A DNA stretch of 64,000 nt, from contig CBDANB010000006.1 in assembly GCA_965197395.1 (NCBI GenBank), positions 186,001 to 250,000 of the forward strand, read 5' to 3'. The translations under genes were made by a program, and so were the position numbers. This DNA comes from CAZYFH01 sp965197395. Its GTDB lineage: Bacteria > Acidobacteriota > Vicinamibacteria > Vicinamibacterales > UBA8438. Every line of letters starts with the position of its first letter. Position 1 is the stretch's first letter. Below are positions 18,450 to 26,498 of the stretch, one piece after another. The notes beneath the pieces are model-generated. The model had not been told where the DNA came from. It saw nothing but the letters and a program-made list of their open reading frames with translations, and did not search any database.

Positions 18450-19775
18450 GTGAACCTGACCACTATTCTCGCGTTCCTGTTCGTGCTCGGCGTGCTCGTC
18501 TTCGTGCACGAGCTCGGCCACTTCCTGGCGGCGCGCCGGCTCGGCGTTCGGGTGCTGACCTTCTCCCTGGGGTTCGGTCCCAAGCTTCTCAAGTTCACGC
18601 GCGGGGATACCGAGTATTGCGTGTGCGCTTTGCCTCTCGGCGGCTACGTCAAGATGGCCGGCGAGAACCCGGAGGATACGCGCACCGGCGCCGACGACGA
18701 GTTCATGTCGAAGTCGAAGTGGGAGCGCTTCCAGGTGCTCGTCATGGGGCCGGTGATGAACGTCGTGCTCGCGGTCATCGTGATGTGGCTGGTGCTCTAC
18801 CAAGGTGCAGAGGTCCCGGCGTACGAGGAGCAGCCACCGGTCATCGGCCGCGTCGTGGACGACTCACCCGCGGATCGCGCCGGCATCGGGGTCGGCGAGC
18901 GCATCGTCAGCGTGGCTGGTCGTGCCGTCGACACCTGGGATGCGCTGCTCGTCGCGGTGCTGCCGCGCGCCGAGCGAGAAATCGCCGTCGTGGTGCGCAA
19001 CGTGGACGGTCGAGATCGCACCCTGCAGATTACCCCTGAGGCCCAAACCCAGTTCGAGATGGGCGATCTTGGGGTCGGTCCGGTGATGCGTGCCCAGATT
19101 CTGGAGATCTCCAGCGACACTCCGGCCGAGCGGGCGGGTCTCGCCGCGCGCGATGTCATCGAGGCCGTCGATGGCGAGGCGGTGAACAGCGACGAGCTCG
19201 TGGAGCGCATCCGGGCGAGCGCGGAGGTACCCCTCGTCTTGACCGTGCGTCGCGGCGATGCACGACGAGACATCACGGTCACCCCCGAGGACGACGATGG
19301 CGTGCCGCGCGTCGGGTTTCTCTTCAACCAGTACGAAACCCGCACGATCGAGCCCGGGTTGATCGAGGCGTTTCAGATGAGCCTCGAGCAAAACTACGAG
19401 TGGTCGGGTCTCATCTTCCAGACCCTCTGGGGCTTGTTCACGACGGAGACGTCGCCGCGTCAGCTCGTCGGACCGGTGGGTATCGCACAGCTGTCGGGGA
19501 GCGCGTTCGAGCTCGGCTGGGTGGCGCTCTTCAGTCTCATGTCGATGATCTCCCTGAACCTGGGCATCCTCAACCTGCTGCCCATCCCGATCCTCGACGG
19601 CGGGCATATCTTCATCATGGCGATGGAGGGTGTCTCTCGCCACGACTTCAGCATGCGGGTCAAGGAACGGATGCTGATGGCTGGGCTCGTCGTGATCTTG
19701 ACGCTGATGGTGACCGTCATCTACAACGATCTGACCCGCATCCAGTGGATCGAGGCACTGATGCCCTGGCGCTAG
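18450..19775 (+). CDS. rseP: RseP-type site-2 intramembrane zinc protease
   Basis: 441 residues from a GTG at 18450. The zinc-binding HELGH is in the first membrane helix (residues 21-25) and the third ligand in LDGGH near residue 388, as in the M50 family. Two PDZ domains lie between (around residues 125-200 and 205-280), the form found in RseP, which cuts anti-sigma factors in the envelope stress response. It ends the uppS-cdsA-dxr-rseP set, the usual neighbourhood. Its substrate here is unknown. Confidence 0.94.
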   Translation: MNLTTILAFLFVLGVLVFVHELGHFLAARRLGVRVLTFSLGFGPKLLKFTRGDTEYCVCALPLGGYVKMAGENPEDTRTGADDEFMSKSKWERFQVLVMGPVMNVVLAVIVMWLVLYQGAEVPAYEEQPPVIGRVVDDSPADRAGIGVGERIVSVAGRAVDTWDALLVAVLPRAEREIAVVVRNVDGRDRTLQITPEAQTQFEMGDLGVGPVMRAQILEISSDTPAERAGLAARDVIEAVDGEAVNSDELVERIRASAEVPLVLTVRRGDARRDITVTPEDDDGVPRVGFLFNQYETRTIEPGLIEAFQMSLEQNYEWSGLIFQTLWGLFTTETSPRQLVGPVGIAQLSGSAFELGWVALFSLMSMISLNLGILNLLPIPILDGGHIFIMAMEGVSRHDFSMRVKERMLMAGLVVILTLMVTVIYNDLTRIQWIEALMPWR

Positions 19776-19942
19776 TGAGCGGCAGAGCGCACGAGCATCG
19801 TTCGAGACTCGACCCCACTCGTTGCGGTGGCAAGCGGTCGTTGGATACAACAGCCTTTCCGCGCGACATCGCCGCCGTCGAGTGATCCCGGTCCGCGACC
19901 GCGGAGCCTCGCTTCCGCCCGCGAACCCCACCATTCCACGCC

Positions 19943-21271
19943 ATGGACCTCCGCCGAGAGATCCGTCCGATGGCGGCGCTTGCGGCGCCGTTGGCCATCG
20001 CCGATGTCGGATGGGTCGCGATGCAGATCGTCGACATCGCCGTGGTCGGGCGGCTCGGGCCCGCGGCCATCGGCGCGGTCGGCGTTGGCAGCGCGCTCTT
20101 CCTGGCGTTCGGCGTCTTCGGGATGGGGATGCTGGCGGGGCTCGATCCGCTCATTTCCCAGGCGTTCGGCGCCCGACGGCCACGCGATTGCCGCCGTTGG
20201 CTGCGTCACGGCCTCTGCCTCGCTGTCGCGCTCACCCTGCCGCTGACGCTACTCGGGCGCGCGGTCGGCCGCCATCTCGACGTCTGGGGGTTCGACGCCG
20301 GCGTCCTCGAGATGACCCGTCCCTACTTCCACATCGTCATCTGGAGTCTGTTGCCGCTGCTGCTCTACGCCGCGTTGCGACGGTATCTGCAAGCGGTCAA
20401 CGCCGTCAGGCCAGTCATGGTCGTCCTGGTCTCGGCCAATGTCGTGAACGCGATCGCGAACTGGATTCTGGTGTTCGGGAATCTGGGCGCGCCGGCACTC
20501 GGGGTCGACGGCGCGGCGTGGGCCACCGTGGTGTCCCGCGTCTACATGACGACCCTGCTCGTGGTCGCGTGCGCACGGCACGGCGGCGTCATCTGGCCGA
20601 TGTGGGCAGGGGTCGGGACCACCGGCCTGCGGCGCCTCCTGACGCTCGGTTGGCCGGCGGCGGCGCAGACGGCGCTTGAGTACGGCGTCTTCGCCGCCGC
20701 GACGGCGCTGGCGGCGCGGCTCCAGCCATCGATGCTCGCCGCCCATCAGATCGTGCTCAACCTTGCCGGGCTGACGTTCATGGTGCCACTCGGGATCTCG
20801 GCCGCGGGCGCTGTCCGCGTCGGCCAGGCGGTCGGCCGGCGCGATGCCGTTGGTGCGATGCGAGCGGGTTGGACCGCGCTGGCGCTCGGCGCCGGCTTCA
20901 TGACGGTGGCGGCGGTGATCTTCGTCGCCGTGCCGCGTCCGATTCTCGGGCTCTTCACCGCCGACGCCTCGGTCATCACGACGGGCGTCACGTTGCTTTT
21001 CCTGGCCGCCGTGTTCCAGCTCTTCGACGGCCTCCAGGGGGTCGCGACCGGCGCGCTGCGCGGCCTCGGCGACACGCTCACGCCGATGCTCTTCAATCTG
21101 GCGGCCCATTGGCTGCTCGGCCTCCCGGTCGGCTATGCGCTCTGCTTCGTCTTCGGATGGGGGGTCGCCGGGCTCTGGGTCGGCCTGTCGGGCGGCTTGA
21201 TCGTGGTCGGGATCGTGCTCGTGGCGACGTGGCATCGTCGTGCGCGCGCGCTGGCCTCCGCGCTCCGCTAG
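19943..21271 (+). CDS. MATE-family multidrug/cation antiporter
   Basis: 442 residues, about twelve predicted membrane segments in two homologous halves. Family landmarks include LAAPLAIADVGWVAMQIVDIAVVGRLG at the start, MLAGLDPLISQAFGA near residue 60, and in the second half AHQIVLNLAGLTFMVPLGISAAGAVRVGQAVG. Such proteins export drugs or metabolites in exchange for Na+ or H+. ATG at 19943; no strong Shine-Dalgarno sequence. The gene is convergent with the HAD gene, and two insertion sequences now sit between the two. Confidence 0.93.
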   Translation: MDLRREIRPMAALAAPLAIADVGWVAMQIVDIAVVGRLGPAAIGAVGVGSALFLAFGVFGMGMLAGLDPLISQAFGARRPRDCRRWLRHGLCLAVALTLPLTLLGRAVGRHLDVWGFDAGVLEMTRPYFHIVIWSLLPLLLYAALRRYLQAVNAVRPVMVVLVSANVVNAIANWILVFGNLGAPALGVDGAAWATVVSRVYMTTLLVVACARHGGVIWPMWAGVGTTGLRRLLTLGWPAAAQTALEYGVFAAATALAARLQPSMLAAHQIVLNLAGLTFMVPLGISAAGAVRVGQAVGRRDAVGAMRAGWTALALGAGFMTVAAVIFVAVPRPILGLFTADASVITTGVTLLFLAAVFQLFDGLQGVATGALRGLGDTLTPMLFNLAAHWLLGLPVGYALCFVFGWGVAGLWVGLSGGLIVVGIVLVATWHRRARALASALR

Positions 21272-21310
21272 TGCCGCGTACGGGGCACAGTGCCCTGTGA
21301 CGGGCTGCTA

Positions 21311-22505
21311 GTCCCCTTGATCTTTGATTTCTTCAAAAAGTCGTTGGTCATCTGGGGCCACCGTGGACTTGAACGGTGCGCTGTCCGAACCGCTTCACCT
21401 TCGCGAGAATTTCGTCGGCTGTCTTTGTCCACTTGAAGGGTTTGCCCTCGTCGTTGTGGGCGTCCACGTAGGCGTAGATGGCTTGGCGCAGCGCGTGCGG
21501 GCTGGAATGTGATCCGCGCTTGAGGGCGTGTTCGGTGAGAAGGCCAAAGAACCGCTCGACGAGGTTGAGCCAGGCGGAGTAGGTCGGCGTAAAGTGGAAC
21601 TGGAAGCGCGGGTGGCGGGCCACCCATCGTTTGACCAACGGGGACTTATGCGCCGAGAGATTGTCGAGGATCACGTGGACGGTGAGGGCGGAGTGCACCC
21701 GCTCGTCGATCTCGCGCAGGAAGCTCACGAAATCCCTCGACCGATGCGGCTTCTTGGTTTGCGCCACGACCTGGCCGGTCGCGACGTTGAGCGCCGCGAA
21801 GAGGTCCACCGTGCCATGGCGGATGTAGTTGTGCGTCTGGCGTTCGGGGCGACCCAGGTCCATCGGCAGAATCGGCTGCGCCCGCTCGAGGGCTTGAATC
21901 TGAGGCTTTTCGTCGAATGACAAGACGACGGCGTGGTCGGGTGGGTTCAGGTAGAGGCCGACAATGTCCCGCACCTTCTCGATGAACAGCGGGTCGTCGG
22001 AGATCTTGAAGGATTCCACGACATGCGGCTGCAACCCGAAAGTGCGCCAGATGCGGCCCACGGTAGAGGCGCTGACGCCAGCGTGCTCCGCCATCTTGCG
22101 GGTGCTCCAGTGGGTCCGCCCCTTCGGCTTACTTTCCAACGTCGTGACGAGGATCGACTCGACATCCGCATCGGACAGGGTCCGTGGGGCTCCGGGCTTG
22201 GGCTCGTCGTACAGCGCGTCCACGCGACCTACCCTAAACCGCTGTCGCCACTTGCCGACCGTCACGTTCGAGCAGCGCAGTTTCGCCGCGACCGCCACGT
22301 TCGATTCGCCACGCGTGCTCCTCAGGACGATCCTTGCCCGCAAGGCCACGTGCCGATTCGTTCGGGCGCGCCTGGCGAGCCGCTCAAGTTCTACGCGCTC
22401 TGCGGCGGTGACTTCCAATCTCGCTTTGGGCCGACCTGTTCTTGCCATGCCGCCCAATACATCACAGCCGACACACTATTTGAAGCTTTTTCAGACACAG
22501 GGGAC
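21311..22505 (-). mobile_element. IS630-family insertion sequence A
   Basis: A 1195-bp element with ends GTCCCCT...AGGGGAC flanked by TA on both sides (21309-21310 and 22506-22507), the TA target duplication of IS630/Tc1-mariner elements. The terminal seven bases match perfectly and the repeat continues imperfectly (CTTCAAA-like segments). It carries one transposase gene with intact catalytic residues. The right TA is shared with element B that follows immediately. Confidence 0.92.
21348..22448 (-). CDS. IS630-family transposase (element A), apparently intact
   Basis: 366 residues from the ATG at 22448 (MARTGRPKARLEV); a TTG nine bases upstream is less likely. N-terminal helix-turn-helix regions (VAVAAKLRCSNVTVGKWRQRF and the second in STRKMAEHAGVSASTVGRIW) are followed by the DDE domain with the first aspartate in SFDEKPQIQALER, the second in ILDNLSAHKSP and the glutamate in LNLVERFFG. 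All three catalytic residues are present. Confidence 0.94.
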   Translation of the reverse strand: MARTGRPKARLEVTAAERVELERLARRARTNRHVALRARIVLRSTRGESNVAVAAKLRCSNVTVGKWRQRFRVGRVDALYDEPKPGAPRTLSDADVESILVTTLESKPKGRTHWSTRKMAEHAGVSASTVGRIWRTFGLQPHVVESFKISDDPLFIEKVRDIVGLYLNPPDHAVVLSFDEKPQIQALERAQPILPMDLGRPERQTHNYIRHGTVDLFAALNVATGQVVAQTKKPHRSRDFVSFLREIDERVHSALTVHVILDNLSAHKSPLVKRWVARHPRFQFHFTPTYSAWLNLVERFFGLLTEHALKRGSHSSPHALRQAIYAYVDAHNDEGKPFKWTKTADEILAKVKRFGQRTVQVHGGPR

Positions 22506-22507
22506 TA

Positions 22508-23690
22508 GTGTCCCGTAACAGTGGTTCGCGAACAGTTGTCATGCTGGGTGTGCAGCCAGCGTTCGCCGAGCAAACCGGGCGATGCTCGCGAGGATGTCGT
22601 CGGCACTCTTGGTCCAGACGAACGGCGTCGGTTGCTCATTGGTCACCTCGATGAACTCTTGGATCGCGCGTTTGAGGGCCGCGACGCTCCGGTGGGCGCC
22701 GCGGCGAAGCTGCTTCGTCGTCAGCGCCGCGAACCAACGTTCGACCAGGTTCATCCAGGACCCATAGGTCGGTGTGAAGTGCAGGTGGACCCGCGGGCGC
22801 TTGGCCAACCAGCGCTGAATGATCGCGGTTTTGTGCGTCCCGTAGTTGTCGACGATCAGGTGCACGTCCAGGTCGGCGGGGACGTGCGCGTCGATCGCAT
22901 CGAGGAACCTGCGGAACTCGATCGAGCGATGCCGCTGGTGCATTTCGGCGAGCACCTCGCCCGTCTTGACGTCGAGGGCCGCAAACAGCGAGGTCGTTCC
23001 GTGCCGCCGATAATCATGCGTGCGCCGCTCGGCCTGCCCGGGTTGCATCGGCAGCAGGGGGGCCGTCCGATCCAACGCCTGAATCTGCGATTTCTCGACG
23101 CAGAGCACAAGGGCATGGTCCGGCGGATTCACGTACAGCCCGACGATATCGCGCACCTTCTCGACCAGCTGCGGGTCTGGCGACAGCTTGAAGGTCTCGC
23201 TGCGATGCGGCTGCAATCCAAACGCCTGCCAAATGCGCTGGATGGTCATGTGACTCAGGCCCGTCGCCTTCGCCATATCGCGCGTGCTCCACTGCGTCGC
23301 CCCGCGAGGCGTGGTTTCCAGGGTTGCAATCACCACCTGCTCCACCTGCGCATCGGTAATCCGCCGAGGCGTGCCCGGACGCGGTTCGTCGATCAGTCCC
23401 TCCAGGCGATCGCGCACGAAGCGTGTGCGCCACTTGCACACCGTGGTCCGCGAGACGTGGAACCGTTTGGCGATGCTCGTCGTCGAGCGGCCGGCGGCAC
23501 ACGCCAGAATGATGCGGGCGCGCCGCGCCACCTGCGGGGCACTGCGCGACCGGTGGGCCCACGAGTCGAGCCGTTGCCGTTCGTCGTCACTGACGGTCAC
23601 TGTCACCGGGGCAGGACCTCTCACGTGCACCTCCTGCGAGGAATACGTCGAGGCACCATAAACCGTTTACTTATTTCTGTTACAGGACAC
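22508..23690 (-). mobile_element. IS630-family insertion sequence B
   Basis: A 1183-bp element with ends GTGTCCCGTAACAG and, inverted, GTGTCCTGTAACAG (13 of 14 match), flanked by TA at 22506-22507 and 23691-23692. It abuts element A with only the shared TA between them, so one element jumped into the TA duplicated by the other. Removing both elements and two TA copies restores a simple GCTAGG site between the MATE and HAD genes. The transposase lacks one catalytic residue. Confidence 0.92.
22539..23630 (-). CDS. IS630-family transposase (element B), missing a catalytic aspartate
   Basis: 363 residues from a GTG at 23630 (another GTG lies at 23624). It resembles the element A enzyme throughout: HTH regions, VRDIVGLYVNPPDHA, IVDNYGTHKT (second aspartate) and MNLVERWF (glutamate). 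At the first catalytic position the sequence reads LCVEKSQIQALDR where family members have VDEKSQIQ; one codon, the aspartate, is absent (an apparent 3-base in-frame deletion near 23097). The enzyme is therefore probably inactive although the frame is open. Confidence 0.9.
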   Translation of the reverse strand: MHVRGPAPVTVTVSDDERQRLDSWAHRSRSAPQVARRARIILACAAGRSTTSIAKRFHVSRTTVCKWRTRFVRDRLEGLIDEPRPGTPRRITDAQVEQVVIATLETTPRGATQWSTRDMAKATGLSHMTIQRIWQAFGLQPHRSETFKLSPDPQLVEKVRDIVGLYVNPPDHALVLCVEKSQIQALDRTAPLLPMQPGQAERRTHDYRRHGTTSLFAALDVKTGEVLAEMHQRHRSIEFRRFLDAIDAHVPADLDVHLIVDNYGTHKTAIIQRWLAKRPRVHLHFTPTYGSWMNLVERWFAALTTKQLRRGAHRSVAALKRAIQEFIEVTNEQPTPFVWTKSADDILASIARFARRTLAAHPA

Positions 23691-24538
23691 TAGGACAGTG
23701 AGGCGTCACCCAGGGCGATCGATCGGATCGCCTCGCCAAGGCCGCCCTCGTCGTGGGTCGCGGTGATCGGCCAGCCGCGGGTCCTCAGCTCCTCGACGGC
23801 GTTCCCCATGACAATGGGGCGACCGGCGAACTCGAGCATCTCTCGGTCGTTGAGGTTGTCACCCACGGCCATCACGTCGGCTCGGTCGAGGTGGAGCCTC
23901 CGGGTCCAGGCCGCCAGCGCCGCGCCCTTCGACCAGTCGGCGGCGATGATGTCGAGCAGCGAGAAATCGCGCGCCACGTACTCGGTCAGTGTGACGGTGG
24001 CGTCGGTGGCTACCGGGAGCCCGCGCACTGCGGCGGCGAGTGCCCGCATCTCTCGCACTCCGCCGGTGAAGGCCACCTGCGCCGGGTCTTCAGTCAGCGC
24101 TGCCTCCAGTGATGGGACCTCGGTCATGAAGCGCCGGTTGCGCTGGTAGTACCACCAGCGGTTCGGATGGGTCCAGTCGATGCCCTCGAAGACGTATTGG
24201 CTGGCATCGAGCCGATCGAAGATCAGCGCCGCGCCTTCGCGCAGCGCCCGCGTCTCGGTGACGATGGCATGGGCCGTGGCGCGCGGGAGCAACCGGGATT
24301 CGACGGTCGTCCCGTCCGGGCGCTTCGTGATGGCGCCGTTGCTAACGATCAACACGATGCGCTCGGACAGCGCATCGGCGATCGGCTTCGCGTGATGAAA
24401 CGCGCGGCCGGTCACGAGGGCGACGTCGATGCCGGCGTCGATCGCGTCGCGCACCGCTTGTCGGTTGGTGGGTGGCAGATCACCGCGGCTGTCGAGCAGC
24501 GTGCCGTCGATGTCGATCGCGATGAGGCGGATCGGCAT
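23690..24538 (-). CDS. HAD-superfamily hydrolase, Cof type
   Basis: 282 residues from the ATG at 24538 (MPIRLIAIDIDGTLLDS); the open frame upstream lies in the ispG end. HAD motif I is DIDGTLLD (residues 8-15), motif II VSNG, and the Cof-type cap follows, with motif IV GDNLNDREMLE near residue 225 and the MGNA segment. Such phosphatases act on small phosphorylated sugars or cofactors; the substrate is unknown. The TAG stop is formed partly by the last base of IS element B, but the base it replaced was the same, so the protein is unchanged. Confidence 0.88.
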   Translation of the reverse strand: MPIRLIAIDIDGTLLDSRGDLPPTNRQAVRDAIDAGIDVALVTGRAFHHAKPIADALSERIVLIVSNGAITKRPDGTTVESRLLPRATAHAIVTETRALREGAALIFDRLDASQYVFEGIDWTHPNRWWYYQRNRRFMTEVPSLEAALTEDPAQVAFTGGVREMRALAAAVRGLPVATDATVTLTEYVARDFSLLDIIAADWSKGAALAAWTRRLHLDRADVMAVGDNLNDREMLEFAGRPIVMGNAVEELRTRGWPITATHDEGGLGEAIRSIALGDASLS

Positions 24539-24545
24539 CCCGGGG

Positions 24546-25787
24546 TTACGGGCTCGTGACCGGCCGTTTGCCGTAGTTGGCCTCCACGTAGTCGTCGACC
24601 AGCTGCCGAAACGATTCAGCGAGCTCGGTATTGTTCCCGCGAAGCGTCGTGGCGTGCCGTCCGTCGATGTAGACCGGGCAGGTGGGCGCCTCGCCCGTGC
24701 CCGGTAGGCTGATACCAATGTTCGCCGCCTTCGATTCACCCGGCCCGTTGACCACGCACCCCATGACCGCCACGGTCATCTCTTCGACGCCCTCGTAGCG
24801 CGTCCTCCACTCGGGCATCATGCCGCGGACGTAGCTCTCGATGCGCTCGGCCAGCTCCTGAAAGGTCGTGCTGGTCGTCCGGCCGCAGCCGGGGCAGGCG
24901 GTCACGCTCGGCGCGAACGCGCGGAGCCCCATCGCCTGAAGCAGCTCGCACGCCGCATACACCTCCTCGCGTCGGTCGCCGCCCGGTCGTGGCGTGAGCG
25001 AGACGCGGATCGTGTCACCGATGCCCTCGTTCAGGAGGATACCCATCGCCGACGCCGACCACACCAACCCCTTGACGCCCATCCCGGCCTCGGTGAGCCC
25101 GAGGTGCAGCGGCTGCCGGGTCCGTTGCGCCAGCTCGCGATACACGGTGATGAGATCGCCGGGGCGCGACACCTTGCACGAGATGATGACCTGGTCGCTG
25201 CGGAGCCCGCTCTCGAGGGCGAGCGCGGTCGATTCCACCGCCGAGACGATCATGCACTCGTTGATGATGGCCTCCGACGACTGTCCCAGCGCCCGGTCGG
25301 TGTTCTCCTGCATCTTGGCCATGACGAGCTCCTGGTTGAGTGAGCCGCCGTTGACGCCGATGCGAACCGGCTTGCCGTGGTCACGCGCGACGCGGCAAAT
25401 CGTCTGGAACTGCTCGTCGCGCCGCGCTCCGGTCCCGACATTGCCGGGGTTGATCCGGTACTTGTCGAGCGCGCTGGCGCAGGCCGGATGTCGGGTGAGC
25501 AGGAGGTGACCGTTGTAGTGAAAGTCGCCGATGAGCGGGGCGGCGCATCCGGCGTCGAGGAGTCGCTGCTTGATGTCGGGCACGGCGCGCGCCGCATCGT
25601 CCTGGTTGACGGTGATGCGCACGAGCTCCGATCCCGCGTCGGCCAGCTCGAGGCATTGGGTGGCGGTCGCTTCGGCGTCGGCGGTGTCGGTCAGCGTCAT
25701 CGACTGGACCGCGATGGGCGCGCCACCGCCGACTTGCAGCCCGCCGACACGGACGCCGATAGTACGGTGCACGCGCGCGACAGACAT
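24546..25787 (-). CDS. ispG: 4-hydroxy-3-methylbut-2-en-1-yl diphosphate synthase
   Basis: [4Fe-4S] enzyme of the MEP pathway that opens the cyclodiphosphate ring to HMBPP. 413 residues from the ATG at 25787. Two-domain bacterial form: TIM barrel starting VGGLQVGGGAPIAVQSMT, with GDFHYNGHLLL and KYRINPGNVG; then the cluster domain with cysteines in TACPGCGRT and MGCVVNGPGE. Upstream promoter signals lie in the gap to the sigma factor gene. Only seven bases separate its stop from the HAD gene. Confidence 0.96.
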   Translation of the reverse strand: MSVARVHRTIGVRVGGLQVGGGAPIAVQSMTLTDTADAEATATQCLELADAGSELVRITVNQDDAARAVPDIKQRLLDAGCAAPLIGDFHYNGHLLLTRHPACASALDKYRINPGNVGTGARRDEQFQTICRVARDHGKPVRIGVNGGSLNQELVMAKMQENTDRALGQSSEAIINECMIVSAVESTALALESGLRSDQVIISCKVSRPGDLITVYRELAQRTRQPLHLGLTEAGMGVKGLVWSASAMGILLNEGIGDTIRVSLTPRPGGDRREEVYAACELLQAMGLRAFAPSVTACPGCGRTTSTTFQELAERIESYVRGMMPEWRTRYEGVEEMTVAVMGCVVNGPGESKAANIGISLPGTGEAPTCPVYIDGRHATTLRGNNTELAESFRQLVDDYVEANYGKRPVTSP

Positions 25788-25851
25788 AGCGCACGCATCA
25801 TACCAAGCGGCGAACCCGACGGCCGGGGGCTGGAGCCGCGCCGCGGGGAGC

Positions 25852-25857
25852 TATAAT
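25852..25857 (+). promoter_or_regulatory. Possible -10 element of the sigma factor-kinase operon
   Basis: A perfect TATAAT about 57 bases before the sigma factor ATG. The hexamer 17 bases upstream (GCTGGA) is a poor -35, so activation by another factor would be expected. Confidence 0.35.
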
Positions 25858-25913
25858 CGCGGCGCGGTGTTCCGCCGCGCTGCGCCTCTCACCCAAGTGA
25901 GCTCTGGGATTAC

Positions 25914-26498
25914 ATGACCGATCTGACCGGCGACGCCGTCAGCCGGATGGTCGCCCGCGCCAGCCACGGCGACGAGCGCGCGCTCTCTCAGTTGATGCCG
26001 CTCGTCTACAACGAGCTGCGGCGGCTGGCCCGGGGCTACATGCGACGTGAGCGGCCGGGCCAGACGTTGCAGCCCACGGCGCTCGTCAACGAGGCCTATC
26101 TCCGTCTCGTCAAGGACAAGAAGCAGGATTGGCAGACACGTTCTCATTTCGTCGCCATTGCCGCGATCTCGATGCGGCAGATCCTCATCGAGCGGGCCCG
26201 CGCGCGGGGCGCGCAGAAGAGGGGCGGTGACCGCGCGCGGGTCACGCTGGACGAGGGGCTCGTCGCCGGTCAGGAGCGATCCGTTGATCTGCTGGCGGTC
26301 GATGCGGCGCTCACCAGGTTGGCCGCCATCGATTCCCAACAGGCCAGGCTCGTCGAGCTGCGGTTCTTCGGCGGTCTGACGATCGAGGAGTCCGCCGAGG
26401 CGCTCGGGATGTCGCCGGCCACCGTCAAGCGGCACTGGGCAATGGCCAAAGCCTGGCTGCAGCGGGAGATCAGTGAGGGAGCAGCCAGTGGATCCTGA
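25914..26498 (+). CDS. ECF RNA polymerase sigma factor, acidobacterial type (TIGR02999)
   Basis: 194 residues. Region 2 covers DERALSQLMPLVYNELRRLARGYM with HFVAIAAISMRQILIERARAR, and region 4 is the C-terminal HTH LTIEESAEALGMSPATVKRHWAMAKAWL. The spacing and the linker (GQTLQPTALVNEAYLRLVK) match the TIGR02999 group, which is strongly expanded in Acidobacteriota and usually followed, as here, by a Ser/Thr kinase. No anti-sigma factor is present; control by phosphorylation from the downstream kinase is a plausible inference for this group. Confidence 0.93.
   Translation: MTDLTGDAVSRMVARASHGDERALSQLMPLVYNELRRLARGYMRRERPGQTLQPTALVNEAYLRLVKDKKQDWQTRSHFVAIAAISMRQILIERARARGAQKRGGDRARVTLDEGLVAGQERSVDLLAVDAALTRLAAIDSQQARLVELRFFGGLTIEESAEALGMSPATVKRHWAMAKAWLQREISEGAASGS

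Noticed and set aside
19776..19942. A small RNA or extra gene between rseP and the MATE gene
   Set aside because: No open frame with a ribosome-binding site, no promoter-like pair and no stable hairpin stood out in this 167-base gap.
21311..23690. A composite transposon made of two IS630 elements
   Set aside because: There is no cargo between them; only the shared TA. The ends differ in sequence, so the pair is better explained as two independent insertions.
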